64,000 bases of DNA from Castanea sativa (lineage: Eukaryota; Streptophyta; Magnoliopsida; Fagales; Fagaceae), in contig NC_134013.1 in NCBI RefSeq assembly GCF_040712315.1, positions 4,623,001 to 4,687,000 of the forward strand. The letters run 5' to 3'. Of this stretch, positions 48,635-59,433 are shown piece after piece. The notes under the pieces are model-generated. The model was not told the DNA's origin. It saw only the letters and a program-made list of their open reading frames with translations, and made no database searches. How positions within the stretch are numbered: position 1 is the stretch's first letter; the number at the start of each line of letters is the position of its first letter. The position numbers and the translations under genes were made by a program.

Positions 48635-50086
48635 TTGTTAGGATTAGTGCCCTTAAATCCTATTGTATGATGCTATGTATAATATTATGTATGACATTAT
48701 GTATGACATGATGTATGACTTAATATTGTGATTGATAAAGTTATTTTATTATTATCTAAAATAATGGTAACATGAATATGAGACATTATCATATAGTCCA
48801 TGAGATGCATTGTATGTGATTTATGTGAAAAGTCACAGAATATGTAAATCACAAGTTCTTTGTAAATTCAGAATTTATAGTTCGTAGTCGGTGATGAAAT
48901 TGGGCATTTCATCTGCAAAGACTATAACGTGTCAACTAAGATGATTTGTCTTGATCATGGAAGTGGAGACTTCTAGTTGATATGTTAATATGTTTTAAGA
49001 GTCAAAACATATTGAACAGGACTACTGTGAGATTTATTATTCTCCTAATGACTGTCAAATGAATAATAAATCTCACGACTTCTATGTACATGAACTCTTA
49101 ATCCTGAGAGAATAATGGACATGATCATGAAGTGTAGGTTGCTTTGATATATCAAGAGTGAGATTTGAAGTGACGGTCAAAACCTCAATATGTTGGGCAG
49201 CCACATTTAGTGTTGATGGAACATATATTCTCAAGATGGAATTCATAGTCTCTTGATGGAGATATAAAATATTCACTTGAGATAAGTTTAATGGTTTCAG
49301 TTATTTAGAGAGTTAGGTCTAACCACTTTAGTAAGAAATTACTAAAGTATATATATTTATGAAATTGGATTTCATAAATATATAAAGAATAACTTTAAAG
49401 GATTAAACCGGGTACTCAAGAATAAGATGTAGTAATTTACAAAGTGGCAGTCTACATTTATGACTTTGTGTTACTGCGAATATTTTATGAAGGGGTTACG
49501 TGTAAAATAAAGTCTTGGGATATAATTAATTAATAAGGCCTAGAGTGCAATTATATTTATATAGTGGTATTAAATATAATTAATGGTAACTTTGGACTTG
49601 TCAAGAGTTGACAGAAAAGCCCAAGGCCTATTGGAGCTAGTGTCTTATTGGTCCCTTTTAGTTCCACTCCAAGCCACACACTAAAGCCCAATTGGAAAGG
49701 CCCAATTGGAAAGGCCCAATAGGCCAGCCCAATTAGATAATCAGTTAGTTATAAAGGGAGAAACATACAAAATTTTTTTAGAGAAGTGAAAAAGAAAAAT
49801 AAGAAACGTTGTGTGAGAGAGTGTGAGACACACTTTCATTCTCCCTTTGAAAAACTAATTGAGAGACCACACATCTTGGGCGTAAAGTGGAATTGGAGTG
49901 AAGATTAAAAGTGTTCCTAAGTACTTTTAATCTTTGTTTTGAATTTCTCCACACCAAGGTACGCCATCTTGTTCTTAAATTCTGAAATTTACATAATGCA
50001 CGTTATCAATCATGAATGAAATAGATCCTTGTTTGTTGCTTCCGCTATGTGTTTTGTATAAGATACAAAACCAGAATTTTTTCCTT
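48635..50086 (+). mobile_element. Solo LTR of the copia family seen at 30877-32276
   Basis: It starts TTGTTAGGATTAGTGCCC and follows the reverse complement of the 30877-32276 LTR throughout (CTATAACGTGTCAACTAAGA, AAAGCCCAATTGG and similar landmarks). CAGAAA flanks it on both sides (48629-48634 and 50087-50092). It sits within the host copia element in the opposite orientation to that element. Confidence 0.88.
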
Positions 50087-50336
50087 CAGAAACAACTTGT
50101 GAAGGAATCTTCAAGTCATGAACCTCAAACATACATCCAACTTTATGGCATGTCCTAAGCACTTGACCCATCAGGGGATCCTGCACGTCCACACCATGAT
50201 TAGTAAATAGAATATCTACTCCTAATTCACAGAGTTGACCAACAGAAAGCAAATTGAGGAACAATTTTGGAATATGAAAAGTGTCACTAAGGGATAAAGT
50301 AGGAGTAGAGATTGTTCCTTTATGACTAATAGGCAT
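50087..50336 (-). pseudogene. Copia protease/GAG-pre-integrase fragment
   Basis: The frame FHIPKLFLNLLSVGQLCELG, with DVQDPLMGQVL following, matches the segment linking protease and GAG-pre-integrase in copia polyproteins. It is cut off by the solo LTR at 50086. Confidence 0.8.
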
Positions 50337-50617
50337 AGGAGTTTCATCAGCAGTGTAAATAGATATAGGATGTGCTAAGGGTGTCTTATCAGAGAATTAT
50401 GATTCATCAGGGGTGCAATATCAAAAAACCAAGAATGCTTACCTGAAGTGATAGAAAGGGCAGTGGAAGTTCAGGATAGAACCTGTTGAACTACTGCCTT
50501 AATATCAGCTGTAGTAAGTGAGGAAGCCAAAGATGGACTTGTAGGAACCGATAGATCTGAGGGACACATAGCAACTACCCGAGGAGGAAGAGCTTTATTA
50601 TGCTCCTACATGAATTT

Positions 50618-51492
50618 CTACAGTTTGCGACAAACAAAGATATTATGGCCTTTGGCACGGCAAAACTCGCAGCGAGTACCTTTCAAAGACTGAGAGGAGG
50701 GACACTTAGAGGTTAATCGTGGAGGGGCAGTGATAGCAGTAATGGAAGGCTGTGGGGGAAGAGAGTGTGTAGCCAACACATGGTCAAAGGATGAAATGTG
50801 ATAAGTAGGCCGACGATTCTCCTTGAAGATGAGCTCATTGACTGCAGCATCAAGAGAAGGAGTAGGAGACCAGCTAAGCAAAATAGCCCTAATAGGCTCA
50901 AAATCCTCACGTAAACCCATCATGAAATGCATAAATTGATGACAATCCCAATATTTGGTGAAGAGCTCAATGTCCTCAGGATACCGTAATGGAGGATTTG
51001 CAGTAGAAAGTTGTTCCCACATAGAAGAAGTTTGAGAATAACAATAAGAAATAGACTGACCTGTCTCTTGGCACATTTGATAAAGCTTTGATTCAGTATG
51101 AAACTCCAGGCTTGAATCATTAGTGCAATTGTAGCAATTAGATAGAAATATCCAAGCAGCCACAACAGTACCAAGACAAGGAAGAAGACTATGAATGGAA
51201 GGTATAGAGGTATTGATCAACCAAGATAAGATCTTACTCTGAATACTTTTCCATTCCTCTAGAAGTGCTTCATAATCATCCTTTGCAATAGTAATCTTGG
51301 AGACATCGGCATCAGTTGCAGATTTGGACTTAGGTATTGACACTGGCTTGGGAATCGAACCAGTTACATAACGCCATAGTTTATGACTCTTGAGAAAGAC
51401 AGTCATATTCTGAGACTATGCATGATAGGTAGTAGGACCATCCACGATAATGATGATAAGACATACAATGTCTCGTTCGTTTTCTTGAGCCA
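50618..51492 (-). pseudogene. Copia gag with CCHC zinc knuckle
   Basis: The frame starts MAQENERDIVCL at 51492, has a stop near 51418, and is then open to 50618. Features are FLKSHKLWRYVTGSIPKP, a UBN2-like gag core (SWLINTSIPSIHS, MWEQLSTANPPLRYP, FMMGLREDFEPIRAILLS) and the knuckle CEFCRAKGHNIFVC. Confidence 0.87.
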
Positions 51493-52267
51493 TAATGAAG
51501 AAAATGACCAAAAAGAGGGATTTAGGGACCTCAAACGAAGAAACGAGACCCAAAAATGGAATCTATGCAAAAAACTAAGCAAGATAAGCCCTGTTGAAAA
51601 TTTTGACTTTGGTAAAAAAGTCAACGGTTAACAATGTTGGTCAACGGTCAAAGTTAACTACTGACATGTGCTAACGTAGGTGGATGCCACAATACGCTGA
51701 CGTGGCAGGATGATGTCACCTAGGGTTGATGTGGCTTCACGAGGATTGAATTAGGCGCATGGCGGTGATCAACCGGCACGTGAGTGGTTCTGGAGGCGTG
51801 TGAGGTGCGTGTTTGACTCGCAGAAACTTTTGGTGGTGTGTATAGGCATGTGGCAGCTCAGACCAGGATGTTTTCGGCTGGATTTTTCTCGGGATAGTCT
51901 AATTTATCAATTCGTAGCCCTGGTTCAACGATTCGATGAGAGAACAAACTAAATCCAAGGATTGCAGTGGCTTGACGGCGGTGACTCGCATCTAATAGTG
52001 GTTACTGGATGAAGGCGAGGGCAGCGGAAGAATGCCAGAGATGACCACAAATACTAAAAAGTCAGAGCAAGACTAAAGAGAGAGAGAGAGAGAGAGAAAG
52101 ACTAAACAGTCTATGTATTGATGTATATTTTGTGTGAATAACACTATACAATAGAGAGCCTTATGTACACTAAGTATGTGTGAAGTACAAGTAATATGAG
52201 TGTACTACACGTAAAGTATACTGTGCTCAACCCAATAGGCTAGACTAAACCAAGCTATATACTAACA

Positions 52268-52583
52268 GTCATCGCTGTTGTCATCACTTTCCTCGTACTC
52301 TGTCATTCCCTCATTGTCCTCGTCTTTTTTTCGAAACCCCAACTGTGTCCAAGTCCATGTCTGGAGAGATAATAGGTTTCCTAAGCAAATCGGAGCCATA
52401 TCCGTCGAGATCGGTTTTGAGAGCACAAAAGCAGAGGCGAGTGCAGTGAAGAAGATGAAGTGCTGTCGTTGGAAATGGGGAGGGAGGAGGGAATGATAGG
52501 ATCACCGCCACGGGTGAGGAGTGGAGAGTGATAGGGTTTGTGCGGAAGTGGACACGTGGCGCTATTTTAGATATTAAAGTCAT
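52268..52583 (-). pseudogene. DCL: Duplicated DCL exon 1, 5' piece
   Basis: It encodes a copy of the transit-peptide region (MTLISKIAPRVHFRTNPI, DGYGSDLLRKPIISPD). The Asp-Thr repeat is shorter than in the intact gene. An indel in an A run just after VGVS shifts the frame, giving a stop soon after. With the copia insertion and lost donor downstream, this copy cannot make a DCL protein. Confidence 0.92.
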
Positions 52584-53152
52584 GGCCAGAGCCTTCTTGC
52601 TTTGCTTTGCTCAGCTGATAGTTGATACTACTGTGAGTGTAAAAGTCTATATTTTTCAGATCTTGTCAGTACTTTGCTTTTACATTTTGAAGTGAAGGTG
52701 TTTTGAACTTGGAAGTGGTTTCGGCTTTAGACCTTGTTGTAACTGGTTAATGGTTTTTGGTCACATATTGAGATTTGAGAGAAAGAGGGAAAAAGAAAAC
52801 GAAACTCGGACCTTGCTCCGTTTTGTTGTGGTTCTTGTGATTGTGGGTCATTTCTTTTGTGAGTGAGTGTGGTACTGGGCTTAAAGCCTTAAATAGAATG
52901 GCCCAAAATACCCAGTCTTCTAAACCTACCAGTATTCATATTCAATGACCTTGGAAATGGGAAGGCCTTTTTTTTGTTGGGGGGGGGGGGGGCTAATTCT
53001 TACCAGTTCAAGTCAGCTCATTCCAATTTTTTTTTTTTTTTTGCTAATAATATAAGAAAAACTCATCCAAGTGGATGTTGGCTTTTAATTTTTTTTTAAA
53101 TAATAATATTAATAGTAATAGAAAAATAGATATTTAAACTCTCAATGAGAAT
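52584..53152. other. Duplicated upstream region of DCL
   Basis: It aligns with 11855-12530 (for example the TGGTCACATATTGAGATTTGAGAGAAAGAGG region). It contains a G run at 52979-52992 and T runs. No coding sequence is seen. Confidence 0.7.
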
Positions 53153-54761
53153 TAGGCGAAAATGCACTTTTGGTCCCTACATTTTGGGTCAATTCCCATT
53201 TTGGTCCCAAAATTGATTTCGTTAAAAATGTAGTCTCTAAAAAAAGAAAATCATTTTTAAAATGGTCCCTGCCGTTAACCCACTGACGGAAACCTCCTAC
53301 GTGGCAGACAGAGTTCCTTGTTTGCTGACGTGGCATTGATGTGGCAATAAAATATTATTAAAAATAATTATTTGGTATTTTTTAATGCCACGTCAGATTT
53401 AAATTCAAAAAAAATTTAATTCCTCAATTTTAATATAATTAATATAATTAAATTAAATTAAATATAAAACATTTCTTCTTTACATTAATATAAAACTAAA
53501 CATTAATATAATTTTATTTTTTTTATTTTTTACATTTTTTTTTCGTAAGAACATTTCTTCTTTTCCAGAACATGAACTTCATGTTCTTCCCTAGCAAACA
53601 AACTAGCAAACCCAAAAATTTTCTTAAGAAACAAACACACAAAAAAAACCCAAAAAATTCAGCTCAAAAACAAAATTATAAATCTCAAATATACCATTTT
53701 TTCAAACACCAGCAAAATCATCAAATCTCAAAGCCCCAAAGTACCAAATTAATCCAAAAATACAACATAATCAACCTAAACAAAAAAATCTTAAACCCAG
53801 AAAAACCCATCTCAAGCAAGTTGAACCCAACAAATCTAGTAATCCCACCTCAGAACCCAGAAAATCGAACCAAGAAATCGACCTTAGAACCCAGTAAATC
53901 CCACCAAGTCGAACCCAGCAATCCAACAAGTCGAACCCACTAAAAAAAGTAACACAAACAAACAAAGAATTTCAGATTTGAGATTTTGAGATTCAGAAAA
54001 ATCAACAACAATGGAGGACATTTGGAAGAGAGCGAAAGGCTTGGCAGAAGAAGCGGCGAGGAGATCTCAGACTCTCACGAGTTCCGTCAACATTTCCGAT
54101 TTGGTTACCAAAATCACCAAGAAGGCCAATCAGACGACGGACCGAGGTCCCCCCACCCTCCAACGAGCAGCGTCGCCGATCAGACGCGAAACACTTCTCT
54201 CAAACCCACCCTCTACAATACCCGATCCACCCAAGACCGATCTCATCGCCGCCGCTGAAGAACGTTGCCGCCACTGGAGACTAATCTTGTTGACCCGATC
54301 TCCATCTCTTTCCCGATCTATCTCTCTTTCCCTCAATCTCTCACTCTTTCTTCCTCCGTCAATCTCTCTTCGATTGGCAATTCTTTTGCCTCAATCTTTA
54401 ATCTAAAAAAAAAGTAATTTTTTTTGGTTTGTTTTTAATTAAAACTAAAATTGAGGAATTAAATTTTTTTTGAATTTTCTAATTTGGCCTTTTTTTAATG
54501 TTTTATTAATTTAAATCTGATGTGGCATTAAAAAAATGCAAAATAATTATTTTTAATAATATTTTATTGCCACGTCAGTGCCACGTCAGCAAACAAGGAA
54601 CTCCGTTTGCCATGTAGGAGGTTTTTGTCAGTGGGTTGACGGCAGAGACAATTTTCAAAGTGATTTTCTTTTTTTAGGGACTACATTTATAATGAAATCA
54701 ATTTTGGGACCGAAACGAGAATTGACCCAAAATGTAGGGACCAAAAGTACATTTTCGCCTA
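53153..54761. mobile_element. Pack-MULE-like element with inverted repeats of about 240 bp
   Basis: The left arm (53153 to about 53395) starts TAGGCGAAAATGCACTTTTGG. The right arm (about 54525-54761) is its close inverse, ending CATTTTCGCCTA. The interior holds a gene-like segment. The copy-1 sequence near 12535-12560 is an approximate empty site. The flanking duplication is imperfect (AGAAT-like against AGAAATATT), so the class call rests mainly on the long inverted repeats and captured sequence. Confidence 0.75.
54011..54406 (+). pseudogene. Captured host gene fragment in the Pack-MULE-like element
   Basis: The frame starts MEDIWKRAKGLAEEAARRSQ and continues TLTSSVNISDLVTKITKKAN, an amphipathic Ala/Lys-rich helix that looks like the start of a plant protein. 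It then becomes a low-complexity Ser/Pro/Leu tail that probably reflects untranslated or scrambled sequence. It is GC-richer than its surroundings. I do not recognise the parent gene with certainty. Transposase motifs are absent. Confidence 0.5.
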
Positions 54762-55149
54762 AGAAATATTAAGGAGTATTGTTTGAGTTATAAGGCTCTT
54801 TATAGGAGATGTTGACTATTCCATATACTTGGAGGAAATAATCTACAGTACCTGAGTTTGTGGGTTTTAATCTATGCCGTGCAAAAACTTCCTTCCCTGC
54901 ACTAGTGAGATCGACCACTCCTTATTGAAAATGGTGCGAATGAGCGAAAGAGAGGGAGAAAGGCAAAGATTGAGAGAAAAATAAATGCCAGTGAGAGAAG
55001 AGAGAGAGAAAGTCAAAGAAAAATAAATGTGATTATGCACGAAGGAAGAATGCATGACAGTTGTAGCGAGCCCCTCCGCAAAGTTAAAATTGTGGGAAAA
55101 AATATTGAAACTGATGCGTAATTGTTTTACTTGACTTTCACTAAAGAGA

Positions 55150-55209
55150 CAAGAAATCTAATATGCAATTTCAAGATCCGGATCTTGAAATTGCATATTA
55201 GATTTCTTG
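55150..55209. repeat. 60-bp perfect palindrome upstream of the GLR pseudogene
   Basis: Bases 55150-55179 and 55180-55209 are exact reverse complements with no spacer (centre ATCC|GGAT). The arm sequence belongs to the 66-bp unit that is directly duplicated at 13539-13670 upstream of the intact GLR gene. Confidence 0.97.
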
Positions 55210-58016
55210 ACTCTTTCTTTTCTTGGTCTATTTCCTTTGCCAAGTTGTCTTCGGAAAGTTACATAGCAATCGGAAAGAAAATAAAAGGGATATATAGAAA
55301 TATACAAATAGAAGAATTTGAAATAAAAATTTTCAGCTAACAAAAACATATTAATTAATCTACAAGTTGCATGTGCTCCTTAATTTCTACAAGTTTATAA
55401 GTCTCCCCTCTTCCTCAAAGTCAAGTCATTCACTCTCGCAATCAATTTCAGCTGCAAAATGTCTCGTGCTCTCTTTTTCTTCATGGTGTTGCTATTTACG
55501 TTGGAATCAAAAGTTATTATGGTCCGTGAAGGAGGGGACAACAACTACTGTCCAATGAGGCAAACATTTGCAAGTATAGGTGCAGTTTTTTATTATAACA
55601 CTCGTTTGGGAACGAACAAAAAGTAGCCATGGATATTGCCATCCAAGATTTGCATAGCCTTAATTGTTCCATGAAGCTGGTTTTGCAACTCAAAGATTCC
55701 CAAGGAAATTCAGCTCGAGCAACTTCTGCTGGTAAGCTCTCTATCTTCTCAGATGGTATATACATATATATACCTCTCCATTACTAGTCCCACTGTAGAT
55801 CTGCTGCACATATATAATGTGTAAACATTTTTATTCTTTTAGTATAATCCTATAGTTTTATAATTAAAAAAAAAAATATAATCCTATAATTATAACAATG
55901 AGGAGGAGAGATGGAGAACTTTGTACATTATTATTCTCCATCTTGTCACCATGCACAATTAAGAACAATTTACGGACCTTCACTTCCTCCAAGTTCACAT
56001 AATAGATGATTCTTTTTCCCATTAAAAAGAATATTAAATTTGACATAGTATGATAGTTTTGGTCAACAAAAAATATTGCGTATGAGTTATTGATAATATG
56101 ACAAAATTTGCTCTATTTATTTCAAAATAGATGAATAAAATTTTAAGAACTCCACATAAAGTTATTCTCTTAATCCACCGTGCATGCCTCCATCTAACCA
56201 CAAAAATTCTTTTTTGCTTTCAAAACAAAACCTAAAATAAGCCATAATCCCATTTATCTCGACAACATATTAACGAAATTGGTAAATCAATTATCCATAT
56301 GTATAAAGAGTAAAATAAATTAGATTTTGGACCCTCTAAATTTGGAGTTGTTGCCAATTTAACCATTTTGAGGGGTCAAATGATATCTTAATAGAAATAG
56401 CATTAATTATGGTACCCGGCCCAAGTTTATAGTTTGAAGCTCATCTCCCCCCATTATTTACCTATCTCAAAATAATATAACCACTTCGTTTAAATGTAAC
56501 TTAAGTTAAAACCACATAATTTTAGTGTAGGAACTTATCACAGAAAAAAAATGAATTGATTAAGAGAATAATTTTTTAATTATTTATTATTATTATTTTT
56601 GGTTCCTAATAAATCAACCTAAAAATATTTTATTTTTATTTTTTGGGTTGCCAATTTAGATTTATTAGAACCAAATAAGTATTTGTTTCCAAATTTGTTT
56701 TTCTAAAACGTTACATTGTTTTGAGTTTTGTGCGGTATTCAACTGAAGGGTTTATTTAATTATTTATTTGAGGAAAATGGAAATTTTATTATTAAATCAA
56801 AACATTATAACTGTTGTAAATTAAAAATTCACCAAACTCTAAAAATGGAGTGTATTCCTCCATCACTCCATCCATACATTCCTACTGCATGTGTTGAGAA
56901 ATTAAACCAATGGGAGGTTAAGGGCTTTGGATAAAGGAATACATTGACAACATATAGAAATTGTAGGACTAAATTGACCAAATTAAAACTTGAGAGGCCA
57001 ATTTGACCAAGCATCCAAACTTAGAGAGACCATAATATATATCATACCCTAAAAAGAATTTTCACGAATTAATGTTTCTTGACGTATTCAGCAAAAAAAC
57101 AAAAACAAAAAAAACTCTTGACCCAACTTCTTGACGAGGCCATTACTGCTGCTAATGAGTTCCGAGATAAAAGCATTAGCATTGGGACGTACGTAAAATC
57201 TTCCAAATTGCTATTTTAGTAATATATTTGTTCAAATTGAATTTTACTTGGGTGTGTATTGTTAAATTTTTGTAGCATCTATGAATAGCAAGTGTATATA
57301 TAAATTATTGAAACTAGATGGTAAAACTAATATATTTTATTTTATTGTTTATCTCTTCCGGTAAGCAATTATTAACCTTTTTTTAATTACTTCTCTCTCT
57401 CTCTCTTCACACTCTCTCTCCCTCTTAAGAACATAGTAAATAAAGAATATTGTGCACCCTTAACATCATGATTACTCCATAAGTATAAGTACTTGTCTTT
57501 AAAAGAGAGTTTCACACACATATACACATAAATTAAGATATATTAGAATTTTTATCTTGTATTAAAAAAAAGTAAATAAATTTTTTTTATAAATAAAGTG
57601 GTGAAAAAATAGAAATTATGACATTGAGTTTATTGTAAAGTGAAATGGCATAATAAATAATGTCTTAGATAGTAAAATAGATATTTTTATGTAAACTAGA
57701 ATGTGAATAATAATCGGTAAGCATTAACGTTTTTCATTGCAGCAACTGATCTCATTGACAGCAAACAAGTCCAAGCGACATCGGAGCACTGACAATTCAA
57801 GAAGCTGCTCTAACCGCTGACATGAGCAAAACCACCAAGAATATCCCTATCATATCCTTAACTTCACAAGCAATTGTACCAGCACTAGTACCATTTCAAT
57901 TTTCAACCACCATTTTTCATTCAAATAAAAAAATTTATCAAAAATTAAAAAAATTTACATCTTTTTTAATTTCCGATAAAATGTTAAAAAAAAGATATAG
58001 CTTAATGTGTGTCTTA

Positions 58017-58392
58017 GTGAGTGTTTGGATTGAGCGTTTCCGCGTCGGCGTTTAGTCCAGACGCGTTTTGCTCTTTTTCTTTTTTTTTTCCAGTCGCACT
58101 TGTTGACTGTCCTGCGTTTCCCCCTCTCTTTTTTTTTCCTGCAGCAGCACGCTTTTCAGGAACAAACGGATACTGTTTATGAACAGTAGCCGTATATATC
58201 TGATTTTTCAACTGCTTTCTGCCGTGAACAGTGCATTCGTGTACTGTTCACGGACCCACAAATTTTATTTTCAGCTATTTTTATTAAAAATAGGTCCCAC
58301 AATACTATTTATACATTTAAAAATTATTTTACTACAGTGTTTTCAGTTTTTAATTTTTAATTTTCAGTAATAAGTTCTATCTAAACGGACAT
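58017..58392 (+). mobile_element. Tourist-like MITE in pseudogene exon 2
   Basis: It starts GTGAGTGTTTGGATTGAGCG and ends near CTATCTAAACGGACA, with TTA at 58014-58016 and 58393-58395. It carries the TGAACAGT/ACTGTTCA phrases and the TTTTCAGTTTT tract of the family. Confidence 0.85.
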
Positions 58393-58896
58393 TTAAGGAC
58401 ATATATTAACCTGACTGATTAATGAAAACAACAATGGGTTCCTCCGAATTAGCAACATTGACTCTCCTTTTCGATTCACGTCATCAAGCTGTTGGCTCAA
58501 GAATCGAACACCACTCAACTATAACTATACCTTCCTTATCTTCTATGTCAGACCCGAAAGCAACTATCGAGGAAGAGCTTAAGAAGCTAAGGAGCAAAAA
58601 CAACAGGGTCTTCATAGTTGTACAATCTTCTTTAGAGCTAGCTATTTTGCTTTTTCAGAAGGCAAACCAAATGGGTATGATGAAGAAAGGTTGCGTATGG
58701 ATTGTAACTGATGAGATTGCAAGCCTTCTTGATTCCCTTGATTCTTCTATCAACTATAACATGCAAGGTGTACTTGGTTTTAAAACCAATTTTGTGTCTT
58801 CCACTGAAGCTTTCAAACAATTTAAAACAAAATTTCGAAATAAGTATGGATCAGAGTACCCTGAAGAAAAGAATGCTAACCCAAGTGTTTTTGCAT

Positions 58897-59433
58897 TGTA
58901 GACAACTAAATTTCTAGTTTGAAATAAATCAAACAAGTGAAACGACACCACTTAGAAGGGAGATGATGTGGTTCCTCCTAATTGCTTTGAGGACCCTATA
59001 GTCTCTTTCCAATTGCTTGGTCTTACAGCAGAAGTAGAGGTTCGGAACAAATAGCAACTTGGATGGTTTCATTTTCTATACTTTTCCAACATGTTGCAAG
59101 ACCACAACTCCATATCTCTCAACCGACCGAAGTAGATCTTCATTTCATGATTTAGTGTGTTTTTTCTTGAAGAGCTTCAATGAATTCGAACCTTCTATTT
59201 ATAGCGGAGAGATGGAGAAAGGTAGATAGGCATGTTAGATGAGAATGATGGATGAGAATTTTATGTGAGAATGGTAGATGGGAGGTATGCACCGAACGGG
59301 AATTGTAGGTTGAACTAGTGACCCAATGTAATTTCAAGTTTAAGACACTTGTTAGAACTCATTTGTTCTTTGAAATAGAAGCCTTGACGAAGTCTAGAGG
59401 ATAACCTTGAGGGAATCCAAACCCCTCTCTACA
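58897..59433. mobile_element. 537-bp solo LTR in pseudogene exon 2
   Basis: It starts TGTAGACAACTA and ends CCCTCTCTACA (short inverted TGTAGA/TCTACA ends). TGCAT (58892-58896) and TGCAC (59434-59438) flank it; the intact gene has TGCAC once at this position. No coding domain was recognised. It matches none of the other LTRs in the window. Confidence 0.82.

Larger units (their letters stand above)
45739..52267 (-). mobile_element. Ty1/copia retrotransposon inserted in duplicated DCL exon 1
   Basis: LTR ends: TGTTAAGAATATAAAG...TATACTAACA at 45739-45937 (199 bp) and a matching copy at about 52046-52267. The flanks GTCGT (45734-45738) and GTCAT (52268-52272) form a 5-bp duplication with one mismatch. 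On the minus strand, gag, protease/pre-integrase, integrase, reverse transcriptase and RNase H run from right to left. A foreign solo LTR (48635-50086) is inserted between pre-integrase and integrase. Stops and frame changes are frequent. Domain order and short LTRs suggest a small copia lineage such as Ale/Retrofit. Confidence 0.93.

Noticed and set aside
54130..54336. Minus-strand open frame with Arg/Glu/Asp repeats
   Set aside because: It is the antisense of a TCTCTC-type low-complexity tract inside the Pack-MULE-like element.
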